Both the position numbers and the translations under genes were made by a program. Shown piece by piece: positions 22,880 through 35,062 of a DNA stretch of 64,000 bases. How positions within the stretch are numbered: the first letter of the stretch is position 1; each line of letters begins with the position of its first letter. This DNA comes from Carya illinoinensis. Its lineage: Eukaryota; Streptophyta; Magnoliopsida; Fagales; Juglandaceae. The notes below the pieces were generated by a model. It was not told the origin of the DNA. It saw only the letters and a list, made by a program, of their open reading frames with translations, and ran no database searches. Where the stretch lies: NCBI RefSeq assembly GCF_018687715.1, contig NC_056757.1:25478501-25542500 (forward strand). The letters are read 5' to 3'.

Positions 22880-23986
22880 AATTAAGCAACTCCATGTTCA
22901 TGCAAGATACATTGTTTATGAAAGATGATAGGAACAACTTCATAAAAATATATATTCTCTAACTTTCCCCGCCAACCATTCTAAATCAAGCAACCAGTAC
23001 TTTATCTTCCTCCATCATCCAACTGTACTTATCATCAACATCCAATGTCCCACTATTTTTGTCAGTTTTTAGATCTATTGTCTTGAGTTGTGGAGGCAAA
23101 ATAATGTGTATCAATTATTTTTTAAGGGTTGGCCAACCAAGGAATTTCTTGGTAGCAACAAAGGATCACCGCATATATTTTCATTATGAGGGCGAAAGAT
23201 GTTAACCTCTTGAAGATGAGAAGGCGTGAGTTACACAATTCAATAAATAAAGTAACGGTAGCTAATGTGTGAGGATGATTATAATGAATTATTCATATCA
23301 TCATGCATGAAAGGATAATACATTAATGAGGACAAAAAATAATAGCAAAATTAGAGGGTTAATAGATATTGCATAATCTTGTTAGATCAAGACTTGGATG
23401 GAATAAAATTACTAACTAAATAAAGTTATGTTAGTAGTGAAATGTGCTTAGTGACCACAAAATAAATCAAATATGGTCCCATGGAACTAGGGGTGGACGG
23501 CAGGGCTCTGCCACTCGCCACCCAATCTGACTCTAGCCTAGTTGGGGTAAGGCCCTAGTCCACAAATGGGGGGCTTGCGGGTAGATGCCCGCATGCTTTA
23601 GGCTACTGGGAGACTGGGCCTGGGCCTAGGCCCATCTGGTAGGGGTGAGCAAAAATTCCAGCGACTTCAACTCTGGCCAACATCTGCTTCGACTCTGATT
23701 CTGACAAAGTTGAAAAAATTAGAGTTGTTGTGAAAAAAAATGGCCAGAGTTGGAGCTGATGTCGACTCCGATGTCAAACTAGTGCAACGGTGGGCACCAA
23801 TTTTATCTACTCCCATTTACTTTTCTTCTTGCCATAAAGCGGTCATATTGATCAGAAAGACAACCACTTTTACTCATCTTTTCATGATGCTTTTCTTTCT
23901 AATCTTATCGGAGATTTAACATCTCACTTTTCTTTTTTTTTTTCATATCTCTCCTAAAGCTCTCGGTCCTTCCAGTCTCTGTACAA
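22880..23986. other. Spacer with a GC-rich repeat block
   Basis: No gene seen. Around 23489-23640 a GC-rich stretch begins 'aggggtgg' and another repeat start, 'taggggtgag', occurs at 23640; both resemble terminal words of hAT-like MITEs but their partners are not visible. Confidence 0.35.
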
Positions 23987-23991
23987 CCTTC

Positions 23992-24424
23992 TGTTATGAA
24001 TCTGGTGGCGGAAGGGAGAAGACCTAAGGAAGAAGATGAAGATTGAAGTAAAGTGGAACTAGAAGATGAGATTATGTGAAGTGAAGTGAAGAAGGACAGA
24101 ACAAGGAACAACGTCATCTAACTTCTATGAAGAATAGTTGGAAGATTTAAATAAAACGGATTGTTTAGCAGTAGGTTGAGTATGTCGTTTATAGCAAAGT
24201 GTGTTAAGCACTGTTTAGTTGAAGTGTAGTCTGTCATTTAGTGGAGTTTGTAATACGCAGCATTTGGGATTTAAAAACATCAAACGATGTGTTTTGATTA
24301 TTGTGTTTTTCCTTTAGTATTCTATTGTTTAGATTATCATGGCTCAAGGGAGTTTGTTACAGGGAAGGAATCAACATCCCTTACATTTCCTTATTACATC
24401 CATTCAACAAGAGAGTCCTAACCA
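23992..24424 (+). repeat. Chromovirus 5' LTR, internally deleted
   Basis: Matches the 3' LTR from 'tgttatgaa' through 'aggaatcaaca' (24376), then jumps to the 'acatttccttattacat' part. About 175 bp present in the 3' LTR (about 29265-29445) are missing. Confidence 0.88.
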
Positions 24425-24449
24425 TCGGTATCAGCATCCACCAATCCTA

Positions 24450-25610
24450 TGGTAGATAACACTAGGTCCAAGCATCAACAACAAGAGAACTTGCAATAGC
24501 AGCTAATTGAAGTTCAACAACAAAATGAACAACAGCAACAGACTATGCAAGACTTGAAGGCTAATATAGACACACTAAATGACATGATGCACACAATCAT
24601 CCTATCCCAAAAATCAACAACAGCAGCAACATCAGTAGTAATAGCATCACCAAGACCAGCATTGTGAGAACCAACAGTAGCAATACGATGACTAGGAGGC
24701 ACCAGATTTGGGGAGGGGAAACTTTAGAGGTGTTAGATTAGAGTTTCCTTATTTCCAATGAGATAACCCAGCTGCTTAGATTTTCAAGGCAAATCAGTAC
24801 TTCAGATCTCATCAAACTCCTGTGCCTCAGTACATGCTCATGGCTTCTTACCACATAGATGTGAAGGCTCTTGTGTGGTACCAAAAGTCTTTTGAGGGGG
24901 GCCATTTTCATGACTAGGATGCTTACAACATATCCATGCTCCTTCATTTTGGTCCGACAGCTTATGATGATCCCATGGAGGCATTGACTCGATTAAAACA
25001 AACCAGTTCCATCGCTGCTTATAACGCACAATTTGAAGCTCTATCTAATCGGTTGAAAGGACTCTCCAATTTGCACAAGCTGAGTTGCTTCCTCAATGGG
25101 TTGAAAGATGAAATCCACCTTCCCATTAAAATGTTCAATCCTATAAGTTTGAATGCATCATATGGATTAGTAAAAATATAGGAGGAATACCTCTTAAGTG
25201 CAAAAAAATCAGCAAGCCTATAGTAGAGAAGGCTAGTGAAGCAGTGGGGAGTTTTTTCCTAGGATCTTACTTGGGTAGCAGCAGCAATAAATGACCTAGA
25301 TCTATAGATGCCACTAGACAGGTATGCTTAACCCATGGATGAGAAACGCAAGAATGGGCTGTGCTACCACTGCGATAAGATGTGGAACCTAGCCCATAAC
25401 TACAGAAACCCAAGGATTTATTTCCTACAAGCTAATGAAGAAGAGTTAGTGGAGAAGAGTGGTAGCCTTATAGATGATAAGGTAGAAAAGGCTAAGGAAA
25501 ACAAGATTAAAGATAAGGTGGAGGAACCTGAAATTTCATTGGTTGCAATTGCTAGAACTCCCACAGTTAGTACAATGAGGCTAGTGGGCAACATTAAGGG
25601 GGAAAGTTGG
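24450..25610 (+). pseudogene. Chromovirus gag
   Basis: Starts with a Gln-rich stretch (24450-24560), then the retrotransposon gag core in two pieces ('NISMLLHFGPTAYDDPMEAL' and 'YNAQFEALSNRL' near 24930-25060). A CCHC-like knuckle at 25358-25400 reads CYHCDKMWNLAHNYR; it keeps C-x2-C and the His but lacks the final Cys. Several frameshifts and stops. Confidence 0.8.
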
Positions 25611-25980
25611 TGATTTTAGTGGACTCGGGTGACTCACATAATTTCATAAACTCAGCTATAGTTCCAAAATCAAAGCTGGTAGTGGATCCTTCCATTGCCT
25701 TAAGGGTCAAGGTAGCTAATGGTCAATGTTTAAGGAGTGGTGAAATGTGCAATGCAGTGAATTTGAAGGTGCAAGGTACCTTGTTTAAACCCTTTCCTTA
25801 TTTACTTGATCTCGTTGGTTGTGATGTTGTGCTAGGAGTCTAATGTTTAAAGACATTAGGCCCCATAACTTGGGATTTTTCTAAGTTACTGATGAGTTTT
25901 AGATATGATGGGAAGTTGACTAAATTACAATGGTTAAGATTGAACCCATCAGTTGTGGAAGATGGGTATGGGTAAGAGAA
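25595..25980 (+). pseudogene. Chromovirus aspartic protease
   Basis: The active-site triad Asp-Ser-Gly is present at about 25619-25627 (LVDSGDSHNFI). The domain continues to 'LDLVGCDVVLGV', the usual C-terminal hydrophobic block, where a stop follows at 25841-25843. Confidence 0.8.
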
Positions 25981-25994
25981 TTTTGTTATAGATT

Positions 25995-27440
25995 ATGTCT
26001 GTTGAGGGTGAAGGGCAGGGTTCTAAAAATCTAGATGGTGATGTTACCCAAGTACTAGAAGAGTTTCAGGGAGTTTTTAATGAGACTAAGAGGTTGCCTC
26101 CACCCCATAGCCATGACCATCATATAGTCCTCAAGGAAGGTACCAAACCCACTGCTAATAGGCCTTATCGATACCCTTACTTCTAAAAAACAGAAACAGA
26201 AAAAATAATGGCCGAGCTTTGAAATCAGGGGTGATAAGACCAAGCTCTAGCTCTTTTTCTTCTCTTTTTTTGCTGGTTTAAAAGGCCATTGGGAGTTGGA
26301 GGCTTTGTGTTGACTATAGGGCTTTAAACAAAGAAACTGTGAATGTGAAATTTCCTATTCCAGTAATTGATGAGTTGTTGGATGAATTATTTGGTTCAGT
26401 GATTTTTTCCAAACTCAATTTAAGTTCAGGTTATCACCAAGTCCGAGTTGTACCTAATGACATACCTAAGAAAGCCTTTCAGACTCATGAAGGGCATTAT
26501 GAGTTTTTGGTTATGCCTTTTGGCCTAACCGATGCCCTTGCCACCTTCCAAGGGTTAATGAACGAAATTTTTAAGCCCTATCTAAGGAAGTTCGTACTTG
26601 TATTTTTTTTTTAACGACATTTTGGTATATAGCAAGTCACAAGAGGAACACTTGGGGCATTTATGGCAGGTTGTATCTATGCTGCAACAACACTGTTTGT
26701 ATGCCAAGAGGTCCAAATGTCGGTTTGCGTTAGGGGAAATTGACTATCTGGGTCACATAATCAGTGCTAAAGGTGTAAGGGCTTAAGCTACTAAAATTGA
26801 TACTATGTTAGAATTGTCTGAGCCTAAGAATGTGAAATCTCTTTGGGGATTCCTAGGGCTCACAAGATACTATCAGAAGTTCATAAGAGACTATGGTCTA
26901 ATTGCTACACCCCTCACTTCCTTACTTAAAAAAAAATTCCTTTTCATAGAATCTAGAGGCTAAGAAGGCATTCGATGATCTAAAAAGGGTTGTTTCTCAA
27001 TCACAGTGTTACGATTACTAGATTCCAGCAAACCATTCACTATTGAGTGCGATGCATGTGGTAGAGGGCTTGGTGCTGTGTTGATGTAATCTGGGTGCCT
27101 ATTGCACATTTGAGTCCGGCACTTAAAGGAAAGGCTCTATTGTTATCTACTTATGAAAAAGAGCTGCTGGCTTTTGTGATGGTCGTCCAAAAATGGAGAT
27201 CATATCTCGTTGGACAATCTTTCATTGTAAAGACCTAACCAACAAGCTCTGAAATTCTTGCTTGACCAGCGGGTGGGGATAGAAAAACAAAAAAATGGGT
27301 GGTGAAATTAATGGGTTACGATTTCTCTATTAATTATAAAAAAGAGAAGGAGAATAAGGTGGTCGATACCCTTTCTAGGAGGAAGGAAGAGTTAGAGGAG
27401 TCTACCATATTTCATTTCCCACCCATTGTGGATTGAAGAA
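25995..27440 (+). pseudogene. Chromovirus reverse transcriptase and RNase H
   Basis: RT blocks: 'NRPYRYPYF' (26158-26184), '[31 protein letters not shown]' in pieces (about 26290-26395), '[18 protein letters not shown]' and '[13 protein letters not shown]'. The catalytic block reads FNDILVYS at about 26610, so one of the two expected adjacent aspartates is Asn; a length change in the preceding T run also shifts the frame. RNase H follows, with the ECDACGRGLGAVL block near 27040-27085. Inactive on several counts. Confidence 0.85.
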
Positions 27441-27589
27441 TTAAAAAAAAAAAAAAAACAGTTACCAAGAGTCCACTTAATTGACTGAAATCTTGTAGCA
27501 ACTTCACTCCAACCAAAATGCTCCTCAAGTTCACTGCAACAGGGTTCAATTATAAAAAAGGGAAGAATTGTGCTGGCTCAGGATTCTGA

Positions 27590-28283
27590 ATTTAAAAAGA
27601 AGATTTTGTAGTATGTGCACCATAATCCCCCAGCAGGTCACTCAGGTTATTTAAAGATGCATCAAAGAGTTAAGTGAGAATTTTATTGGAGGGGTATGAA
27701 GAAGGACATTTAAAAGTTGGTGAAAGAGTGCGACACTTGTCAATATGTGAAATACGAGACCTCACACCCTGTGGGACTACTCTAGCCCCTACCCATTCCA
27801 TAACAACCACAGTCTAACATTTCAATAGATTTCATTGAAAGAGTATGGCCTATGTCAAAATGGTTAAGTGTGATATTTGTGGTTGTGGACCATTTCACGA
27901 AGTATGTCCATTTCATGGTATTGGCTCACCCCTACATTGCCCAAGTGGTGGTTGAGAATTTTATAGAGCAGGCTTTCAAGCTCTATGGATTCCCTAAATC
28001 TGTGGTGTCAAATAGGGATCCCATTTTTCTGAATTCATTTTGGAGGGCCTTATTTCAATCTCAAGGGTCCTCACTGGACTACAGTTCCTCGTATCACCCA
28101 CAGATGGACAATCAAACTGAGGTTGTGAACAAATGTATAGAGGGTTATCTAAGGTGTTATGCAGGGGTTAAACCCAAACTATGGTCACAATGGCTAACTA
28201 TAGATGACTGGTGGTACAATACGACCTACCGTATAGCCACTAAAATGACACCTTTGAAGCTACTTAGGGTTACCCACCCATAA
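27590..28283 (+). pseudogene. Chromovirus integrase
   Basis: An H2C2 zinc-binding region (HHNPPAGHSGYLKMHQ near 27620-27665, then CDTCQ near 27731-27745) precedes the catalytic core in one clean 143-residue stretch (27852-28283) plus the start just upstream. Core acidic residues appear as D in 'ISIDFIE' (about 27825), D in 'VSNRDPIF' and E in 'NQTEVVNK'. A stop follows at 28281-28283. Confidence 0.85.
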
Positions 28284-28559
28284 TCCTCCTTTCCTGCATC
28301 CCTGGCACAATCTCTAATGGGGTAGTTGACCAAATGTTGCACAACAGAGATCAAGTAATCAATTTATTGCAGTAGAATCTAATAGAAGCCCAACATCGTA
28401 TGAAGCATTTTGCAGACAAAAAAAGGACAAAGAGAGAAGTTGACAAAGGAGAATGGGTTTACTTGAAACTTCAGCCCTACTGATAGAAAACCTTGGCCTT
28501 GAGGCATAACATGAAGTTGGCTCCTAGGTACTATGGGCCATTCTAGATTGAAGAGAAGA

Positions 28560-28870
28560 TAGGCTTGGTAGCGTACCACCTAAAGTTGCCGAAGTTTTCC
28601 AAGATCCATAACACATTTCATGTCTCTTGCCTTAAAAAGAAACTGGGATCATAGATTCAATTATTCCCAACCTTGCCTACCACAGACCAACAGGGAGAAC
28701 TACAACTAGAGCCAGAGAAGATCCCAGAATGCCACATGAGAAAACAAGGAGATCAAGTAGTCATCGAAGTATTGGTCAAATGGGTTGGACTTCTTGAATA
28801 GGAGAGCAAGTAGGAACTACTATGAAGGCTCAAAGCCCTTTACTCAAACGTTGTGGGCAAGGTGCATTGA
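28560..28870 (+). pseudogene. Chromodomain-like C-terminal tail
   Basis: After the integrase, 'YHLKLPKFSKIHNTFHVSCLKK' is followed at about 28695-28800 by 'PEKIPECHMRKQGDQVV' and 'VLVKWVGL', the arrangement of a chromodomain in Ty3/gypsy chromoviruses. In family members this domain biases integration toward certain chromatin. The stops and low aromatic content after VKWVGL show decay. Confidence 0.65.
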
Positions 28871-28883
28871 ATGGTGGGGAAGT

Positions 28884-29490
28884 TGTTATGAACCTAGTGG
28901 TGTAAGGGAGAAGACCTAAGGAAGAAGATGAAGACTAAAGTAAAGTGGAACTGGAAGAAGAGATTATGCAAAGTGAACTGAAGGACAAAACAAGGAACGG
29001 CGTCGTCTAATGTCTATGAAGAATAGTTGGAAGATTTAAATAAAATATATCGTTTAGCAGTAGGTTGAGTCTGTCGTTTATGGCAAAGTGTGTTACGTAC
29101 CATTTAGTTAAAGTGTAGTCTATTGTTTAGTGGAGTCTGTAATATGCAACATTTGGGATTTGAAAACATCAGAAGATGCATTTTGATTATTGTATTTTTC
29201 CTTTAGTATTCTGTGGAATAAATTATCATGGCTCAAGGAAGTTTGTTAAGGGGAAGGAATCAACATAAAGGGAATGAAGGTACTGAGAGAGAATCAAGTG
29301 GAAATTGTTTAATCTAAATTCTATAAGGAGGTTGGGTTTTCCTCGAAGAACCAGTATCAATATACCTATGGCTCACTTGAACTTTTCTTCAAACACCTTT
29401 CATGCTTGCACCTTTCCATTCATAACACTATCTCTTTTCCATCCAATACATTTCCTTATTACATCGATTCATCACAAGAAAGTCCTAACA
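28884..29490 (+). repeat. Chromovirus 3' LTR (607 bp)
   Basis: Full-length LTR, TGTTATG to CCTAACA, immediately followed by the CCTTC target duplication. Longer than the 5' copy, which lost an internal block. Confidence 0.9.
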
Positions 29491-29495
29491 CCTTC

Positions 29496-29649
29496 TTTCT
29501 TTGAAATCATAAACTATACTTTTGAGGAGCTCCTCCGCATGACACCTTGAATTCATGGGTAACCCACTCTAAGGTTTCATCCCCCGAGGCCGACGCGCTT
29601 CAAAGAACCATATCAGTTGCTTTCTTAACACCTTTTCATCACTCTCCCA
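29496..29649. other. Short unassigned stretch
   Basis: Host-side flank of the chromovirus. No domain recognised and no continuation of the copia RT expected here, so the copia at 29650 was already truncated or joined to other DNA before the chromovirus landed. Confidence 0.4.
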
Positions 29650-30096
29650 TTGAAGGCTCAATGAAGAAGGTAAACCAAAGCATCAAACTCTTTGTTCATG
29701 GCTTGTTTCCATTCTTGGTGCTTGGAAGCAGTGGTGAAACACATGGGTTCTTGAGCAATAGATTCTATTATGGTGAGGAGAGCATGCAGCGAATAGGGGA
29801 TGGTGCTATCGATGTGAGTTTTGGGACACTGAATTTGGTTCTGGAGCCTAGTGCACATCTGATGGGCATGGGGGACAGTAGAATGGTTTGAACTAGAGGT
29901 ACTAGCTGGTGCAAAAACCTCCATGGCATTGAGAACATTTGCTAGGGAAGATGACATTGTAGTGGCACGTGATATATGTGTAGGCAGAATTAGTAAGGCA
30001 GGTGGGTCTGATGCTAAGGACTAGTGGGCCAAATGTTGTAGCTTGGCCAAATATTGGATCTAAGGCAACTGTTGGTGATGAGCTGACTGTTGTAGA

Positions 30097-30440
30097 AGGG
30101 CCATCAACTGAAACCTGCAAACAAATAGGAAGAAAGGCTTGCTGGAATGGGCAGTGTTAGCGAGCACTGATGAACTATAAATAAGCTTCTGAAAGGGAAA
30201 CTGACTATCATCAAATTGGACATGGCAAGACCTATATATGCGACAAACGGATTATGAAGATAATTATAGGGCCATCAACTGGAACCTGCAAACAAATAGG
30301 AAGAGAGGCCTGTTGGGAGTGGGATGTGTTAGCAAGCACTGATGAACCAGAAATAAGCTCCTGAAAGGGAAACTGACTCTCATCAAATTGAACATGGCGA
30401 GACCTATATATGCGACTAGTGGGTTATGAAGACAATTATA
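30097..30440. repeat. 171-bp tandem duplication within the copia
   Basis: 'agggccatcaactg' starts at 30097 and again at 30268; the two units run in parallel through 'cctatatatgcgac' with about 10% differences. It duplicates the spacer between integrase and RT. Confidence 0.88.
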
Positions 30441-30455
30441 GCTTTTATGAGAAGG

Positions 30456-30549
30456 ACTATACCCAAGAAAAATACATAATTTGGATCGACAATTAAGTTA
30501 GTACTATACCCAAGAAAAACACACAATTTGGATTGATAGTTAAGCTTGT
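30456..30549. repeat. 47-bp tandem duplication
   Basis: 'actatacccaagaaaaa' begins at 30456 and at 30503; both units continue 'ataatttggat/acaatttggat'. It adjoins the 171-bp duplication. Confidence 0.85.
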
Positions 30550-32925
30550 GAGCATTATAGGGCCGGAGGTCGAGCCAACATGAAGATCCAAAAGTCTTCA
30601 AAAATTTATAATTAGGCTTGGTGTTGAAAATGCATTCAATAGGGGATTGATTTTTAATAACTGGAGATGGGAGTTTGATAGCAAGTCGTTCGAAAGGCAT
30701 AGGACTAATATTTTTTGGGCACGTGAGCATGAGCCATAAGAGAGAGTTCAGTTTCAACAAAATGATGATGTTTGCGTTCAACAGAGCCATTTTACTCATG
30801 GGTGTGGGGACAAATAATTCTTTGATGAATACCAAGAGATCAGAAAAATGTACGTAATCTTCTATATTCCCAGCCTCAATCGGTTTGAACTGATTTGATT
30901 TTGCAACTGAATTGATGTTCAACAAGCTTTTGAAAAATGTAGAAGGTGGGTTCCACTTTAGATTTTTTTTCCTCAATGGATAGAACCATGTAAATTTTCT
31001 AAAAACATCCAAAAAAATAACATAATAGCGATAGCCTTCAATTGAAGGTTTGGGAGAAGGGCCCCAAACATAAAAAAAAATTAAATCCAAAGGTTTTTGA
31101 GAACGAGATGGGAAGAAAATAAAATGGAAAATTATGACTTTTAGCTTGTTTACAACAATTGCAAATAGCAAAAGTCTTATTGTTAGAAACAAGGAGTTTA
31201 TTTGAAAATAAAATGTTCTTGACTAGGCGAAGAGATGAATGCCCAAGCCGACTATGCCAAGTATCAAGATAGGCCCGTTCTCCAAGAAAGGTGGATTTGA
31301 GTGGAGCGGTGGATGAAGTTGGTGGAAAGATATAAAGTCCATCTTTAGTTGGTCCGTAGAACAAAAACACAATGGAGGAAATTCAAAAAATACCCGATTA
31401 TCTTGAGTAAACTTGCTAACCAACACTAATTTTTTTTTTTTTTTTTTGAATTGAATGAATATGCCAGAGTGGTTTGAGGAATAATTTTTGGAAGGAGATA
31501 AAAATTGAGAGGCACCAATGCGATGGATAGGCAAACCTACACCATTTTTTACCCTTATTTGATTTGTGCTAGAATAGTCTTTGGCTTGGAGTGTTAAATT
31601 TTTGAGATCAAAGGTAAGATGGTGTGTTGTCGCAGTATCAAGTTACCAGCTTGAATCAGTTGAGGATGGTATAGTGGACATGTGAGCCTACAGGCTGTTG
31701 TTCTGCTAAGCATGATAATCAAAACCAAAGTGGTGGTAGCACTTGAGTGCGATATGGCCAAGTTTATTACAAACTTGGCAAATTGGTTGTGACCCATTAA
31801 ATGACTGGTTGCGTCCACACCCCCGTCCTCATGAACGATTATTGGACTGGTTTTTGTTAGCATGAACCACGAGCATTTCCATAGGGTGAAGATTGCCGAG
31901 AAATTGTATTTGTTGTAGCATTAAGAAGGTTCAAGGTTGTTTGTTGTTGTCCCAGTCAAAGCTCATAATTGAGGAGATGCCCATATGTCTCTTGGAGATT
32001 CATGGGTTCAAGCCGAGTTGTGAGGAAGGTTATGAGTGGATCATAGTCTGAACCAAGCCCTACAAGGATGTAAATAATGAGCTCACAATTAGTGAGGGGC
32101 TACCCTATGGCCGCCAAGGTGTTGGCATAGGACTTCATATTCTAGAAATATTCACCGATGGAGTTGCTGCCTTTTTTTGAAGAGGATAAATTTACTTGCA
32201 AGTTGATTATCCAAGCATTAGATTGAATGGAAAGCAGGTTCTCCAGTGCATGCCACACTTCATGGGAAGTGTGAAGATCAATTACATGAGCTAAAACATC
32301 TTCGAAAAAGGAAGAAACAATGGCCAAAATGAGAAGTTGGTCTTGCTACTGCCAACGAGGATAGTCAGGATTAGGAATAAAATCTGAACTAGTTGTGTCA
32401 TTGGTAGGTGCAGGAAGCAGCAAAGGAGGTGCTGGCATGGAGCCATCAACAAAATCATGCAAGTGTTGTCCCTTGAGATAGGGAACCAACTGGGCTTTCC
32501 ATAGGAGATCATTTTCTTGGTTAAGCTTAATGGTAATAAGATGGTTGATATTGATGAGAGGGAGAGGTGAGGCTGAGGAAGCAAGGGAGGAGCCTATGGT
32601 TGAAGAAGATTCCATGGAAAGAAAAAAAGAACGACGATGTTAGTTGTGAATGGCTTTGAATACCATAAAACAAATTGAGAAATATTGTATTGTATTAATA
32701 ACTGATACATAAGAATACAAATATATACAAGTGTAATCCCATTAATTATATATGGGAGAAAATTGTCAGTATTAAAAGCCAAGACGACGCAAGTTGGATG
32801 CCTGATTTGTAGAAGTTATTGCTTGCACATGAGTTGGTGATCCTTTGACCGAAGTATTTAATGGAGAGGATATGCTGGCATGATACATGGGAACGGATTG
32901 TACACTGTCAAATTTTAGAGAAATA

Positions 32926-33090
32926 ATATTTGCAATTGTGAGTGGATAAGCGACGTGCAATCTTTTAAAAAAAGAGTGAGTAAATACGAAATCAAATGAA
33001 AAAAATCTAATTTTTCAATAGTAGACCTCACTCTTTTTCAAAACGATTGCGCAACGCTTACACACTCCATAACTGTATGTAACATTTCTT
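32926..33090. mobile_element. Hairpin MITE, 'gagtg-acactcc' family, copy 1
   Basis: The left arm ('gcaattgtgagtggataagcg', then 'aaaaaaagagtgag') pairs with the right arm ('ctcactctttttcaaaacg', then 'cgcttacacactccataact'). Related copies are at 36183-36358 and 62702-62880. Confidence 0.75.
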
Positions 33091-33410
33091 GAAATTGTAT
33101 ACATTTTAGTTATTGTAAAAGCTATGAATGTTCACAACAAGCACCACTATCATAAAAGTAAAATGTGATTCAGACAATCAACTCTTGATCACTTGATCAC
33201 TTGTCTGAATCAACTCTTGATTCAGACAATCAACTCTTTTTCAAAACGATTGCGCAGCGCTTACACACTCCATAACTGTATGTAGCATTTCTTGAAATTG
33301 TATACATTTTAGTTATTGTAAAAGCTATGAATGTTCACAACAAGCACCACTATCATAAAAGTAAAATGTGATTCAGACAATCAACTCTTGATCACTTGAT
33401 TAAGAAAAAT
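33031..33410. repeat. 203-bp tandem duplication
   Basis: 'ctctttttcaaaacgattg' starts at 33031 and again at 33234. The copies run almost identically through 'gtgattcagacaatc' and include the right arm of the adjoining MITE. A short 'ttgattcagacaatcaactc' palindrome lies at the junction. Confidence 0.9.
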
Positions 33411-33889
33411 GCACCAATAGTTTGGTAACACCTATGAATATCATGATTTGTTCTCAAGATAAAAGGAGGTCCCATGAACCATAGAACAAGATCCAAAAAG
33501 ACACGAAGATAATTGACATGTTTTCTCTTCAAGTTTATTACATATTGATCATTTAGAATTTAGCTTTGAACATTTAATTTCTATGCTAACCCTGCTAGCC
33601 TCATGCCAAGCAATTGACAGGTGAGCAGCTCGATAATACTGAAGTCTGCCCTCACACATACAAGGAAAAAGAAAAGACAACCAGTGTCGTTCCACTAACA
33701 TTAGCTGGTAGTCATTGGCTTACGCCCCACCCCAGGGTAATCTAAAGCTACCTCCATTATCTTGCATGGTGGGCATGATGCCTGCAAACTAAAGAGTAGA
33801 TTGAAGAATAAGAGGATAAATTGGATTAGGAGGATAACATTGACCATTCTCACATATGTGATCCACTTATATTCATGGGAGGTAGAGGT
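33411..33889. other. Spacer, nothing recognised
   Basis: No coding frame, known domain or clear repeat is seen here. Confidence 0.4.
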
Positions 33890-34735
33890 TTATAGCTTTC
33901 GGTCCAGACCGGAAAAATAGACCGGACCAGAATGAAAACTGTACTGGTCGGTTTCAATCCCACAAATTGTATATCAAAGAAATTCAATCCTATCCTAGGG
34001 TCTATAAATTTTAGACTGGACGGGATCGGACTGAACTATATATATTTAAAATATTTTTAATAATTTAATATATTATTTTTATATAGTAATTATATAAGTT
34101 AATGATGTAATTTCATTTAATTTATTATCACTGATCATATAAAATATTAAATAATATGTGCTATTAATTAATAATAAATTATAAATTATGTGATAATTTA
34201 TGTCATTATACGTAAATAGTTAATACATCATACATTGATACATACTCTACTCTTTACACTTAAATTAAAGTAATTAGGTAATTTTTTTAAATACCTAAGT
34301 TGCAAGCAAGCATAAATAATCTTTGTACAATGAAATTATTTTATATTCATTAACCATATATAAAATGAATGACATTATTAATAATTATACATAATAAAGA
34401 GCAAAGTCTAAATTAATAAGTAGTAACTATTAACACCATAAATATAATTATAGTTAAAAATATTTTAATTAATGAGTTAGTTACATAATCCACATTGATA
34501 ATTCACTTAATTTTAATCATTTAAATAATTTTTTAATTAATTTATTTGTAAAAAAAAAAAAATAGATGAAACAAAATAACAAAATAATTGGGACCGAACT
34601 GAATGGACTTTACTAATAGCTACCGGTCCGGTACCTATAAGTGTTCAGTCCGATCCGATCTAGAAAAATGATGGATTGAAAGTTTTAGTTCATCATCTAC
34701 CCTAGACCAAACTGGACAGATTTACACCTCTAATA
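33890..34735. mobile_element. Non-coding element with 'ggtccgg' ends
   Basis: Both ends carry 'ggtccag.ccgg'/'ccggtccggtacc' words around a very AT-rich centre. The outer edges ('agaggtttatagct' at about 33885 and 'gatttacacctcta' at about 34733) are approximate inverted repeats. A shorter relative is at 14128-14275. Likely a decayed MITE-like element. Confidence 0.5.
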
Positions 34736-34800
34736 GGAGGTTTGTTTTGTGTCCATGAAAAATTAGGGTCGTTTTATCAATTGAGATTGAATGACTTTGA

Positions 34801-35062
34801 TAGCACTCTAAATAAGCCTACATGGTAGGACACATTTGTACCATATGCATGAAATTAATACACAGAAAATGTACTTCATCCTAAATTTGATTGAAAGAAT
34901 TCATACATTTACCTAAAGTTATTTAGTATATTTTCGTACTCAACATAGCACTCTAAATAAGCCTACGTGGAATGACACATTTGTGCTATATGCATGGAAT
35001 TAATACACATAACATACGTCATCCTAAATTTGATTGAAAGAATTCATACATTTACTTAAAGT
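34801..35062. repeat. 145-bp diverged tandem duplication
   Basis: 'tagcactctaaataagccta' starts at 34801 and 34946. Both units contain 'catcctaaatttgattgaaa' and end 'catttacYtaaagt'; about 10% divergence. Confidence 0.88.

Larger units (their letters stand above)
23992..29490 (+). mobile_element. Ty3/gypsy chromovirus, complete outline, inactive
   Basis: LTRs at 23992-24424 and 28884-29490 begin TGTTATGAA and end in CTAAC(C)A. The element is flanked by the 5-bp target duplication CCTTC at 23987-23991 and 29491-29495. Just after the 5' LTR is a primer-binding-site-like 'tcggtatcagc' (initiator tRNA-Met type), and a purine-rich tract (about 28872-28883) precedes the 3' LTR. Between them lie gag, protease, RT, RNase H, integrase and a chromodomain-like tail in chromovirus order. 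All frames have stops or shifts. Confidence 0.93.
29650..32770 (-). mobile_element. Truncated Ty1/copia element, minus strand
   Basis: Reading the minus strand from the right: a possible short 5' LTR (about 32660-32770), a primer-binding-site-like 'tggtattcaaagcc' near 32665, gag starting at ATG 32615 (MESSSTIG), a CCHC knuckle (CQVCNKLGHIALKC, about 31755-31800), GAG-pre-integrase (WHSRLGHSSLRLVKNIL, about 31230-31290), integrase (about 30500-31190) and only the start of the RT ('EPMCFTTASKHQEWKQAMNKEFDAL', about 29660-29740). The rest of the RT, the RNase H and the other LTR are absent. Many stops. Confidence 0.88.
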
